Below, one piece after another: positions 1 through 6,746 of a stretch of DNA of 43,816 bases. Source of the DNA: a virus. Within the stretch, counting starts at the first letter, position 1, and the number at the start of each line of letters is the position of its first letter. The translations under genes and the position numbers were made by a program. The stretch spans positions 1 to 43,816 of IMG/VR virus record IMGVR_UViG_3300049324_000016, one strand, 5' to 3'. The notes beneath the pieces were generated by a model. The model saw only the letters and a list, made by a program, of their open reading frames with translations, made no database searches and was not told the origin of the DNA.

Positions 1-201
1 GGCATATTCCGGGACGCCACCAATGAGGACGTCGCTGACCGTTTGTTCCATGCGTTCGATGGGTGGGTGGCACCGGAATGGGAATCGTGGGGTGGTGACT
101 ACAAACTGGCCGCTGTCCACCTCGACGTGATGGGTGTGTTGGATGACATCGGCCATGACGATTCCACCACCAGGTACACCACGGCGAGAGGCCCCGAGTG
201 A
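1..201 (+). CDS. C-terminal end of an unidentified upstream gene
   Basis: An open frame enters from the left edge and codes for the last 66 residues of a protein, ending in TGA at 199-201. The visible part is rich in Trp, Asp and Gly (for example DGWVAPEWESWGGDYKL) and I do not recognise it. Its stop overlaps the GTG start of queD (GTGA), so it is probably co-transcribed with the 7-deazaguanine genes. queC and a DNA transglycosylase (dpdA) would be expected partners nearby, but nothing visible shows that this is either of them. Confidence 0.6.
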   Translation, partial: GIFRDATNEDVADRLFHAFDGWVAPEWESWGGDYKLAAVHLDVMGVLDDIGHDDSTTRYTTARGPE

Positions 202-611
202 GCGCGTTCATAGCGGTACGGCACAACATTGAGGTAGCCCACCGGTTGCACCTGCTACCGGGGAAGTGCGAGAACATCCACGGCCACTCGATGTGGGTCC
301 AGTTGGAGCTCGCCGGGCAGCTCGATCACCGGGGTCTGCTCGATGGCCTGGACTTCGGTGCGGTCAAACGCGAATACCGGAAGCACCTGGACACCAGGTA
401 CGACCACCGGCTGCTGCTGGATGTGGATGACCCGCTGACGTCGGTTGGTGCGGTGAAGCTACCGGGGTTGCGGCCTACGGCTGGGCAGCCGACCACGGAG
501 AACATCGCCCGGTGGGTCGGGGAGTGGGCGGTGGAGAACTTCCCGTCCGCTACCGGTGGGACGGTCACGGTCCATGAGACCCACGTCAACCAGGCCGGGT
601 GGTTGTGGTGA
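198..611 (+). CDS. queD: 6-carboxytetrahydropterin synthase (QueD-like)
   Basis: QueD converts 7,8-dihydroneopterin triphosphate to 6-carboxy-5,6,7,8-tetrahydropterin, the second step toward 7-deazaguanines. The 137-residue protein has the family's usual length. The zinc-binding histidines are visible as AHRL (H15) and IHGH (H28, H30), the catalytic Cys is C24, and the later YDHRLLLD and VHETHVNQ segments match the conserved Asp/His and Glu regions. The GTG start overlaps the upstream stop by four bases. The stop lies just inside the start of queE, so the three pathway genes form one translationally coupled operon. QueD and eukaryotic-type PTPS share a fold; the queE and folE neighbours favour QueD. 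Confidence 0.92.
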   Translation: MSAFIAVRHNIEVAHRLHLLPGKCENIHGHSMWVQLELAGQLDHRGLLDGLDFGAVKREYRKHLDTRYDHRLLLDVDDPLTSVGAVKLPGLRPTAGQPTTENIARWVGEWAVENFPSATGGTVTVHETHVNQAGWLW

Positions 612-1327
612 CCGACGACCGGCTGCCGATCTCGGAGATCTTCGGGCCCACGATCCAGGGTGAAGGACCGGCCGCCGGGCAGTGCGCGACGTTCGTCCGG
701 TTCATGGGCTGCAACCTGTCCTGCTCGTGGTGCGACACCGCATACACCTGGGACGGTGACCGGTTCGGTTTACGCGTCACCACCAATTGGTGGACACCAA
801 CCCAGATCCTGACCGAGGTAGCCAACAGATCAGACACCGGCATCGTTGTCGTCACCGGTGGCGAGCCACTGCTACGCCAAGACCACCCCGCATGGTCGGA
901 GCTGCTGACCGGGTTGATGGATGGCGGGTGGCGCCTGCACATCGAAACCAACGGCACCCTGGTCCCCACTGCGGAGACCTTGGCCGCCGCTGAGTTGATC
1001 TGCGTATCCCCGAAACTGGCCAACGCTGGGGAGCACCGGGGCCACCAGAACCCCACACCGCGCGCGGAGTTCGTGGACCTCGCCCACGCCCACCAATGCC
1101 TGCACCTCAAGGTCGTGTGCCAGGACGAGGGTGACGTGGAGCGCGCCGCACGCATGGCCCTGGCCCTGCGTTGGCCCTGGGACCGGGTGTGGGTCATGCC
1201 GGAAGGCACAACCACGGAGGTCCTGAACCGCCGCTGGCCGGTGATCGCCAGTACCGCCGCCCGACTGGGCATCAACGCAACCCACCGACTGCACGTCCTG
1301 GCGTGGGGTGACGAAAGGGGCCACTAG
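608..1327 (+). CDS. queE: 7-carboxy-7-deazaguanine synthase (QueE-like radical SAM)
   Basis: QueE is a radical-SAM enzyme that rearranges 6-carboxytetrahydropterin to 7-carboxy-7-deazaguanine. Close to the N terminus is the Fe-S cluster motif GCNLSCSWCDT with C35, C39 and C42 (CxxxCxxC). The preceding FGPTIQGEGP is a QueE hallmark, and VVTGGEPLL further on is the glycine-rich SAM-contacting segment. GTG at 608 is preferred because it overlaps the queD stop as GTGA; an in-frame GTG at 599 would add three residues. The stop shares one base with the folE start. The 239-residue length fits the family. Confidence 0.92.
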   Translation: MTDDRLPISEIFGPTIQGEGPAAGQCATFVRFMGCNLSCSWCDTAYTWDGDRFGLRVTTNWWTPTQILTEVANRSDTGIVVVTGGEPLLRQDHPAWSELLTGLMDGGWRLHIETNGTLVPTAETLAAAELICVSPKLANAGEHRGHQNPTPRAEFVDLAHAHQCLHLKVVCQDEGDVERAARMALALRWPWDRVWVMPEGTTTEVLNRRWPVIASTAARLGINATHRLHVLAWGDERGH

Positions 1328-1878
1328 TGGACGCTGAGCATTACGCGCGGAAGCTGATCGAGGCCCTGGACATCCAGGAAACGGAATCCACGAAGGACAC
1401 ACCCCGACGCCTGGTGGCTGCGCTCGAGGAAATGACCGCCGGTGTCCGCTTGGACCCCGCCCGGCACCTGGCGGTGACGTTCCCCGCTGAGTCCCCCGAT
1501 CCCGGCATGATCGTGGTGACCGGTATCCCGTTCATCAGCCTGTGTGAGCACCACATGCTGCCGTTCACCGGGACCGCGACCGTGGGGTACTTGCCGGCGC
1601 CCGCTGCCAGGATCGTGGGGTTGTCGAAGCTGGCGCGGGTGGTCCAGGAGTACGCGGCTAGGCCGCAGGTCCAGGAACGCTTGGGTGACCTGATCACTAG
1701 GGCGATCACCACCAACCTGGAGACGCTGGGGGCTGCGTGCGTGATCCGCGCACACCACTCCTGCCTGACGTTGCGTGGGGCTAGGGCGACCGGCGCGAGC
1801 ATGGTCACGTCGCACCTGTCGGGGCGGTTCCGGGATGAGCCGACTGTGCGCGCGGAGTTCCTGTCGCTGGCCGTCTAG
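1327..1878 (+). CDS. folE: GTP cyclohydrolase I
   Basis: FolE opens and rearranges GTP to 7,8-dihydroneopterin triphosphate, the substrate for QueD. The conserved zinc-site sequence SLCEHHMLPF gives C73 and H76, and the second Cys is C146 in AHHSCLTLRG. GYLP and VGLSKLARVV are typical of the active-site and assembly regions. The 183-residue protein is full length without an N-terminal extension. Its GTG start shares a base with the queE stop. A phage-borne FolE next to QueD and QueE indicates supply of precursor for DNA (or tRNA) 7-deazaguanine modification rather than folate synthesis. The stop overlaps the stop of the convergent lipoprotein gene. Confidence 0.93.
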   Translation: MDAEHYARKLIEALDIQETESTKDTPRRLVAALEEMTAGVRLDPARHLAVTFPAESPDPGMIVVTGIPFISLCEHHMLPFTGTATVGYLPAPAARIVGLSKLARVVQEYAARPQVQERLGDLITRAITTNLETLGAACVIRAHHSCLTLRGARATGASMVTSHLSGRFRDEPTVRAEFLSLAV

Positions 1879-2144
1879 AACGGCTCAAAGCCGCCGGGTG
1901 GTGGATAGGCCGGGGCGCCGGGGCACACCCCCGGTTTTCCCCCTGAGCACGGTGGCGGCACCCTGTCTTGCCCGTGCTGGTCATTGGTCGAAGCTGGCAC
2001 CGGGACCACCGGGGTTGGGTTGTCGAAGCAGACCACACCAGGGTTAGCGCCAGGGCAGTGGACCTTCTCCGTCCCTGGTTGGCAGCCAGCGACCGTGGCC
2101 GCGAGCAACGCCACCACCGCAAGCGGTGCCGCACTGATCATCAT
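1875..2144 (-). CDS. Small predicted lipoprotein on the opposite strand
   Basis: This 89-residue protein begins MMISAAPLAVVALLAATVAGC: a hydrophobic signal followed by a lipobox-like VAGC, with the acylated Cys predicted at about residue 21. The mature part is Pro/Gly/Cys-rich with paired cysteines (KVHCPGANPGVVCF, PPPCSGGKPGVC), which could form disulfides outside the cell. A GGAGGA ribosome-binding site precedes the ATG at a good distance. The gene is transcribed against folE and terL, and its stop overlaps the folE stop. Phage lipoproteins encoded apart from late operons often act in superinfection exclusion; that role is only a guess here. Confidence 0.7.
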   Translation of the reverse strand: MMISAAPLAVVALLAATVAGCQPGTEKVHCPGANPGVVCFDNPTPVVPVPASTNDQHGQDRVPPPCSGGKPGVCPGAPAYPPPGGFEPF

Positions 2145-2225
2145 GTTTTCCTCCGTGTCGTAGGCGTTCCCTGCCCTGAGTATCGCCCTGGCCACCGGAA
2201 GTGTTACGCGACTGGGGGTAGGCCG

Positions 2226-3740
2226 GTGACAGCGACGATTACCGGCCTTGACCTCGCCGCGTGGTCCAGTGCCTTGGACCGGTTGGACCCACCACAGATC
2301 GATGTGTTCGACAAACTGGATTACGTCCCGACACCCAAACAGCAAATGTTCCATGACGCTACCGAGTTCGATGTGCTGTTCGGTGGGTCCCTCGGTGGTG
2401 GCAAAACCCGCGCGTTGACGATGGAAGCGATTAGGGCGTGCATCCGGTATCCCGGTATCCGGGTGGGGGCGTTTCGGCGTACCTACGGTGAGCTGAAAGA
2501 GTCGTTGCTGGCTGAGCTGATGCAAATCAACTACGCGGCAGCGGTGCGCGCGAAGTGGAACGGGTCGGATTATGAGCTGCGGTTCCCTAACGGCTCACTG
2601 ATCATGTTCCGGTATGCGGAGTCCATGCAAGACGCCACCCGCCGCCAAGGTGGCCAGTACCAGTTGCTGATCTTCGATGAGCGGACGTTGACGCCACCGG
2701 ATGTGGTCAGCTTCCTGGAGTCCCGGCTGCGGTCGGGCCGCAAGACCATCCCGGTGCTCGGTATCCGATCGAGCGCGAACCCCGGTGGGCCTGGGCACGG
2801 TCGGGTGCGCGTGAAGTACGTCGATGCCACCAACTACGGCACGAAGATCGTCCACGACGAACGCGGCCGGACCATCCGGTTCATCCCGTCACGCATGGAG
2901 GACAACCCCCACCTGAACCCCGAGTACGAGAACGACCTCCTGGCGCTGCCTGAGGTGTTGCGGCGTGCCCTGCGTGAGGGCGACTGGGGTGTGTTCTCCG
3001 GTCAGGTGTTCTCCGAGTTGTCCCGTGACCGCCATGTGGTGGCACCGATCAACCTGCCGTTGTCGTGGCTGCGGTACAACGGCGTGGACTGGGGTTACGC
3101 CAAGCCGTGGGCTGTGCTGTGGGCTGCCGTTGATGAGGACGGCAGGGTGTGGATCTACCGGGAGTTGTACGCCACCGGTGTTGGGGAAGCGGAGCAGGCC
3201 AGACGCATCCTGGCCGCTGAGGCTGACGATGAGAAAGTCGCTGTCAGGTACGCGGACGATGCCATGTGGGCGACCCGTGGTGACGCCAAGCCGATCTCCG
3301 ACATTTACGCCGAGAACGGTGTCCATCTCACGGAGGCCGGCAAGGGCGCCGGGTCGCGGATCATCGGCTGGCAACGCATCCACTCCTACCTGGACAACGG
3401 GCCCGCGTGCCCCCACCACCGTGCCTTGGGGTGGACGGAGTGCCCGATGCTCCACATTTTCGACACGGTGGAGAACCTGTGGCGTGAGCTGCGGGACCTA
3501 CCGCACGCCACCAAAGGTGACCCTGAGGACGCGGACACCACCGCATCCGATCACGCCGCTGACGGCCTGCGCTATCTGCTGATCAACCTGGGGACCGCGC
3601 CACGGTTCCACTTCCCGCCCACCAAACCGGAGGTGACGGTGCTTGACCCCACCGCCACCGGCCCCAGACCACCGCAGCCATTACCGACGATGTACGGCGG
3701 GTTCCCCGTCGCAACTGAGGGGACGTCGATATGGGGCTGA
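2226..3740 (+). CDS. terL: Terminase large subunit
   Basis: TerL is the ATPase-nuclease that packages DNA into proheads. The Walker A motif is GGSLGGGKTR (residues 53-62), Walker B is LLIFDE ending at D151/E152, and the C-terminal RNase H-like nuclease domain starts at GVDWGYAKP (D288), with further acidic positions in VRYADDAMW and SDHAADGLRY. The GTG at 2226 follows a GGGGGT ribosome-binding site; an in-frame longer reading upstream runs through the antisense lipoprotein gene and has no good start. The product is 504 residues, normal for the family. No separate small terminase was recognised in the window. The stop overlaps the portal start by ten bases. Confidence 0.93.
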   Translation: MTATITGLDLAAWSSALDRLDPPQIDVFDKLDYVPTPKQQMFHDATEFDVLFGGSLGGGKTRALTMEAIRACIRYPGIRVGAFRRTYGELKESLLAELMQINYAAAVRAKWNGSDYELRFPNGSLIMFRYAESMQDATRRQGGQYQLLIFDERTLTPPDVVSFLESRLRSGRKTIPVLGIRSSANPGGPGHGRVRVKYVDATNYGTKIVHDERGRTIRFIPSRMEDNPHLNPEYENDLLALPEVLRRALREGDWGVFSGQVFSELSRDRHVVAPINLPLSWLRYNGVDWGYAKPWAVLWAAVDEDGRVWIYRELYATGVGEAEQARRILAAEADDEKVAVRYADDAMWATRGDAKPISDIYAENGVHLTEAGKGAGSRIIGWQRIHSYLDNGPACPHHRALGWTECPMLHIFDTVENLWRELRDLPHATKGDPEDADTTASDHAADGLRYLLINLGTAPRFHFPPTKPEVTVLDPTATGPRPPQPLPTMYGGFPVATEGTSIWG

Positions 3741-5389
3741 GGTCGTTCGTGCGGGAGGTGTTCGGCCGCAGCGAGGTGCAGGAGAAGCCCGCCGCTAAGG
3801 CACCGGTCCTGGAGCCACCATCGCCCAAGCAAGCCAAGCGCGCCGGTTTCGAGTACGGCATCCCACTGGGTAACGGTGGTGGTGGCCTGGATGTGTCCCG
3901 CCAGGTGTCGGCCAGCGCGGAACGCCAACAGACCCTGGCGCAGCTCCACCAGCTCTACATGACCTGCGACTGGGTTTCCAGCTCCGTGGATGTGGTGGCG
4001 AGGACGGTCACTGCCGGCGGCTTGCAGGTGGTGTCAGAGTCCGACGTCCCGGAAGGTGAGCAACCCGCTGACCCCCCGGAGGTCCAGCGCCTCAAGCGGT
4101 TGATGAAGTTCTGCAACCCGCGTGAGGACATGATTCAGTTACTGCGCAACGTGGTCACGGATCTGGAGCTGTTCGGGGACGCCTACCTGGAGATCGTGGT
4201 TCTGCTGGGTGAGCCGATCGCCCTGTACACGCTCGACGCCACCACGATGACGGTGCTGTCCGATGAGCATGGGGAGGTCAACGGATACCACCAGGACGTT
4301 GACGGTGTCCGCACGGCCACGTTCAACCCCGACGAGGTTATCCACTTCTCGTTGGACGCCCCCCGTGGTGGTTTGTACGGTGTCGGCCCGGCACAGAAGG
4401 TGCTGTTCCCGGCTACGGCGTGGCTGTTCGCCATGGCAACCCTCAAGGAATGCTTTAGGCGCGGTGACCCCCCGCGTATCCACGTTGACCTGGGTCATTT
4501 CCAGGACGGTGACGTGCAGCGGTGGCGTGAGCAGTACATGGTCAACAACTTGGGGCCCAAGGCTGTCGGCACCCCCATTTTGACCACCGGTGGTGGCGGG
4601 GTGCAGGTCCTCGATCCCCACAAGGTCGGGGATTACCTGGAGGCGTGCCGCAGCCTGCGGGATGAGATCGTTTCCGCGTTCGGTGTGCCCCCCGCGAAGG
4701 TGGGCATCATTGAGACCGGCAACCTCGGTGGCGGTACTGGTGAGGCACAAGACAAAACGTTCCGCATCAACACCATCATCCCCATTACCGCGATCATTCT
4801 GGAGAAGCTGAACTTCCACCTGTTGCAGGTCGGTTTCAAAATAACCAATTACGTCCTGGAGTTCAAAGAGATCGACTACCGGGATTCAGAAGTGGTGGAG
4901 AAGATCCGTGACATGCGTTTGCGGAACGGCTCCTACACCCTGAACCGGTACCGCGATGAGATCGGTGAACCACCCGTTGATGGTGGTGATGACGCTGTCC
5001 TGGTCGACCGCACCCACATCGTGGCGTGGGTCGATATGGAAGCGATGTCCAAGGCGACCATCGCGACCGCTGTGGCGCCGTTGGTCACGGCCGGTGTCAA
5101 CGGGTATGTGCCTGGTGTGCCGGACGCGGAGGAACCGGAACCACCGGCCCCGCTGGCTGGTGTCCACCCTGCCGCGCTTGCTGACCCCAAGGCCACACCG
5201 GGTGGCGCTAAGGACGCAACGCAGGGCAAGGCACCACCGGAAGGCAAGGACAGTCAAGGCAAGGCACCGAAGGAAACGCTGGATGTGCGTGATCAGCGCC
5301 GGTTGTCGGAGTCGTGGCAGCGGGCCTACCGTGCGCGCCGGGCCAAGGCGTTGCGGGACCTGCCAGAGCGGGAGTTGATCGACGCATGA
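3731..5389 (+). CDS. Portal protein
   Basis: Directly after terL and overlapping it by ten bases, this 552-residue protein has the length and character of a siphophage portal, the dodecameric ring at the DNA-entry vertex. Segments typical of the HK97/SPP1-type portal core are visible: a DWVSSSVDVVARTV helix region, FGDAYLEIV, YTLDATTMTVLSDE, IHFSLDAPRGGLYGVGP and SAFGVPPAKVG. The C-terminal 100 residues are Pro/Lys/Ala-rich and end in a basic helix (QRAYRARRAKALRDL). A GAGGGGAC ribosome-binding site precedes the ATG. Position and motifs make the call firm; the C-terminal tail is variable in this family. Confidence 0.88.
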   Translation: MGLRSFVREVFGRSEVQEKPAAKAPVLEPPSPKQAKRAGFEYGIPLGNGGGGLDVSRQVSASAERQQTLAQLHQLYMTCDWVSSSVDVVARTVTAGGLQVVSESDVPEGEQPADPPEVQRLKRLMKFCNPREDMIQLLRNVVTDLELFGDAYLEIVVLLGEPIALYTLDATTMTVLSDEHGEVNGYHQDVDGVRTATFNPDEVIHFSLDAPRGGLYGVGPAQKVLFPATAWLFAMATLKECFRRGDPPRIHVDLGHFQDGDVQRWREQYMVNNLGPKAVGTPILTTGGGGVQVLDPHKVGDYLEACRSLRDEIVSAFGVPPAKVGIIETGNLGGGTGEAQDKTFRINTIIPITAIILEKLNFHLLQVGFKITNYVLEFKEIDYRDSEVVEKIRDMRLRNGSYTLNRYRDEIGEPPVDGGDDAVLVDRTHIVAWVDMEAMSKATIATAVAPLVTAGVNGYVPGVPDAEEPEPPAPLAGVHPAALADPKATPGGAKDATQGKAPPEGKDSQGKAPKETLDVRDQRRLSESWQRAYRARRAKALRDLPERELIDA

Positions 5390-5583
5390 TCGAGGAACCG
5401 GGATGCCCGGTGCCGGGGTGCTTGTGGACGTGGAAGGCCCCGTCACCGGTGGTCGCGGTCGACGCTGAGCACGGTGACATCCGTGCGGCGATCGTCCGGG
5501 ACTACGAGGCTGCTGGGCGTGCGGTCACTGAGCACGTGATGGACCACGCGATGGGGACGGTGGGCGATGACCAGGCACGTTGA
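5386..5583 (+). CDS. Small hypothetical protein with CxxxxC motif
   Basis: A 65-residue protein whose ATG overlaps the portal stop (ATGA). It begins MIEEPGCPVPGCLWTW, a compact Cys pair that might bind metal but lacks a second pair, followed by an acidic helical segment ending in GTVGDDQAR. No family is recognised. It overlaps the next gene by 17 bases, so it sits within the same coupled run of head genes. Confidence 0.6.
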   Translation: MIEEPGCPVPGCLWTWKAPSPVVAVDAEHGDIRAAIVRDYEAAGRAVTEHVMDHAMGTVGDDQAR

Positions 5584-5881
5584 CCAGGCCATGCCAGTCC
5601 ACCACCCTGGTGTGCCCAGTGTCCAGGCTGCGGTACGTGCCGACCTGGTGGTCCGGGAGGGGGTGGGTGTCGAGCGGTACGGCACCCCACTCCAGCCGTT
5701 CAACGGACGCAACCCGCTGAGGGATGCCTACGAGGAGGCGTTGGACTTGGCGTGCTACCTCAAGCAAGCGCTGATTGAGCAGGAGATGAGGGCAAGTGAT
5801 GGTGGGGACACGGTCGTGTGGTGTGGCACCGCTGGTGATCACCCCGGTGCGGGAGGTGCCGGCGAGCCCGTGGCCGGATGA
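5567..5881 (+). CDS. Conserved small phage protein (RYGTPLQPFNGR motif)
   Basis: A protein of 104 residues starting ATGACCAGGCAC inside the end of the previous gene. Its centre, RYGTPLQPFNGRNPLRDAY followed by EEALDLACYLKQALIEQE, matches a motif I know from many actinophage proteins near packaging or DNA-metabolism genes, often named only as hypothetical. The C-terminal 30 residues (from about residue 78) are low-complexity and overlap another small ORF, so the true conserved domain ends near the glutamate-rich helix. Function unknown. Confidence 0.65.
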   Translation: MTRHVDQAMPVHHPGVPSVQAAVRADLVVREGVGVERYGTPLQPFNGRNPLRDAYEEALDLACYLKQALIEQEMRASDGGDTVVWCGTAGDHPGAGGAGEPVAG

Positions 5882-5951
5882 GTCACCGAGCCCAGCGTTC
5901 CGGGACTGGTACCTGACACGTTTCGATCATGAACGGGAGGCGGATTCATGA
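5799..5951 (+). CDS. 50-residue hypothetical protein overlapping its neighbours
   Basis: An ATG at 5799 preceded by GAGGG at six bases opens a frame coding MVGTRSCGVAPLVITPVREV and ending in a charged segment DWYLTRFDHEREADS. It overlaps the tail of the preceding gene by 83 bases in another frame, and its stop overlaps the next start as ATGA. The C-terminal part, which lies outside the overlap, reads like normal protein, and the ribosome-binding site and junction support translation. No family recognised. Confidence 0.45.
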   Translation: MVGTRSCGVAPLVITPVREVPASPWPDESPSPAFRDWYLTRFDHEREADS

Positions 5952-6016
5952 ACGAGCAAGGCCACCCCACCAGGGCCCAGGACGTCACACAGTTGATCCA
6001 GAAGCGCATCGGGTAA
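5948..6016 (+). CDS. 22-residue mini-protein
   Basis: An ATG overlapping the previous stop, with an excellent GGGAGG ribosome-binding site, opens a frame of only 22 codons (MNEQGHPTRAQDVTQLIQKR then IG). The strong initiation signal is the main evidence; it may be a real short polypeptide or the remnant of a longer gene. The hairpin at 6045-6091 follows. Confidence 0.35.
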   Translation: MNEQGHPTRAQDVTQLIQKRIG

Positions 6017-6044
6017 TTCCCCCCTAGATCCCACCCAATGAATA

Positions 6045-6091
6045 GGGGTGTGGCGCGGTCCGGTGCACCGGGTCCAGCCGCGCCACACCCC
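6045..6091 (+). terminator. Strong hairpin, possible terminator or processing site
   Basis: GGGGTGTGGCGCGG (6045-6058) is perfectly complementary to CCGCGCCACACCCC (6078-6091), a 14-bp stem. The 19-base loop itself contains the palindrome CGGTGCACCG. No T-tract follows, so it is not a classical rho-independent terminator. It separates the early head genes from a group of small membrane ORFs. Confidence 0.5.
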
Positions 6092-6108
6092 ACCTAAGCT
6101 GCCTGGCC

Positions 6109-6186
6109 GTGGCCGGGTGGGTTGTGCTGTGGGTGGGACTGGTCGCCGGACTGGCAGCGGCCCTGTGGTGGCAAGCCACCCGGTAG
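6109..6186 (+). CDS. Possible 25-residue single-span membrane peptide
   Basis: A GTG-initiated frame codes for VAGWVVLWVGLVAGLAAALW then WQATR, one hydrophobic span followed by a short polar end. No clear ribosome-binding site is visible, so this is tentative. It would be the first of several membrane ORFs between the hairpin at 6045-6091 and the 2H-MuF gene. Confidence 0.22.
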   Translation: MAGWVVLWVGLVAGLAAALWWQATR

Positions 6187-6196
6187 CTTCACCGTC

Positions 6197-6502
6197 GTGC
6201 TCCCGGCGTTGACCGACTGGCCGCTGTGGGTGTTCGTGATCGGCACCGTCGTCGCGGTGTGCCTATGCCTGGGGGAACCGGATGGTGACGGAGGCGTTCT
6301 GCCTGGCGTGGTCCCTGCTGGTGTTCTCAACGATCGGACTGGGGTGGCTGACGTGGACCCTGCTAGCCATGGCAATCCCTCGCCCGCGTGGATCGAAACG
6401 ATGATGCAGTGGATCAACAAACCGTCAATGGTGGTGGCGTTGGGTCTGCTGGCGCTCGGTGTGGTGCTGATCATCGTGTTGCGGCCCCGTGACCGCCGGT
6501 GA
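6197..6502 (+). CDS. Small membrane protein, two predicted spans
   Basis: Read from GTG 6197 this frame gives 101 residues with two hydrophobic spans (around LWVFVIGTVVAVCLCL and VVALGLLALGVVLIIVL) and a basic end RPRDRR. The middle third is glycine/proline-rich and has fewer G/C third-position codons than the competing frame at 6285-6404, so the region may really encode separate short proteins: an N-terminal piece, the 6285 frame, and a 33-residue protein from ATG 6401 (overlapping the stop of the 6285 frame as ATGA). The function of such proteins near phage head genes is unknown. Confidence 0.4.
   Translation: MLPALTDWPLWVFVIGTVVAVCLCLGEPDGDGGVLPGVVPAGVLNDRTGVADVDPASHGNPSPAWIETMMQWINKPSMVVALGLLALGVVLIIVLRPRDRR
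6285..6404 (+). CDS. Alternative 39-residue membrane peptide in another frame
   Basis: A GTG with a GGGGGAA ribosome-binding site opens a frame coding a hydrophobic peptide (VTEAFCLAWSLLVFSTIGLG then WLTWTLLAMA) with a basic tail PRPRGSKR. About three quarters of its codons end in G or C, more than in the overlapping frame. Its TGA overlaps an ATG of the 6197 frame (ATGA). This favours it as a real gene inside, or instead of, the middle of that frame. Confidence 0.42.
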   Translation: MTEAFCLAWSLLVFSTIGLGWLTWTLLAMAIPRPRGSKR

Positions 6503-6746
6503 CCGCTCCCAGGGTGGGTGGTTGTTCACCACCGTGGGCGGTGAGCTGTTCATCCCCTGGCCCGTGTCCAGCCTCAAAGCTGAACGCCTCGCCGATGACT
6601 TCTGCCAGCGCGTCGGGTGGCCCTCACCATCCACACAACGGTTCCTGATCCCAGCGCCGGTCAAGGCGACCAAACCGAAAGGAACCAGCAGTGAACGGCG
6701 GAATGATCGCGCTACTCCCCGAGGACCCGGCCGCGCTGGTCGTTGA
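6489..6746 (+). CDS. Hypothetical protein, 85 residues
   Basis: The GTG at 6489 lies just before the preceding stop. The product starts MTAGDRSQGGWLFTTVGGEL and continues through FIPWPVSSLKAERLADDF, a plausible small folded protein. The last 19 residues overlap the next gene in another frame and are Arg/Pro-rich. No family recognised. Confidence 0.5.
   Translation: MTAGDRSQGGWLFTTVGGELFIPWPVSSLKAERLADDFCQRVGWPSPSTQRFLIPAPVKATKPKGTSSERRNDRATPRGPGRAGR

Noticed and set aside
1968-2225. Upstream extension of the terminase reading frame
   Set aside because: It lies antisense to the lipoprotein gene, has no ribosome-binding site, and its sequence is unlike any terminase N terminus. GTG 2226 has a good site.
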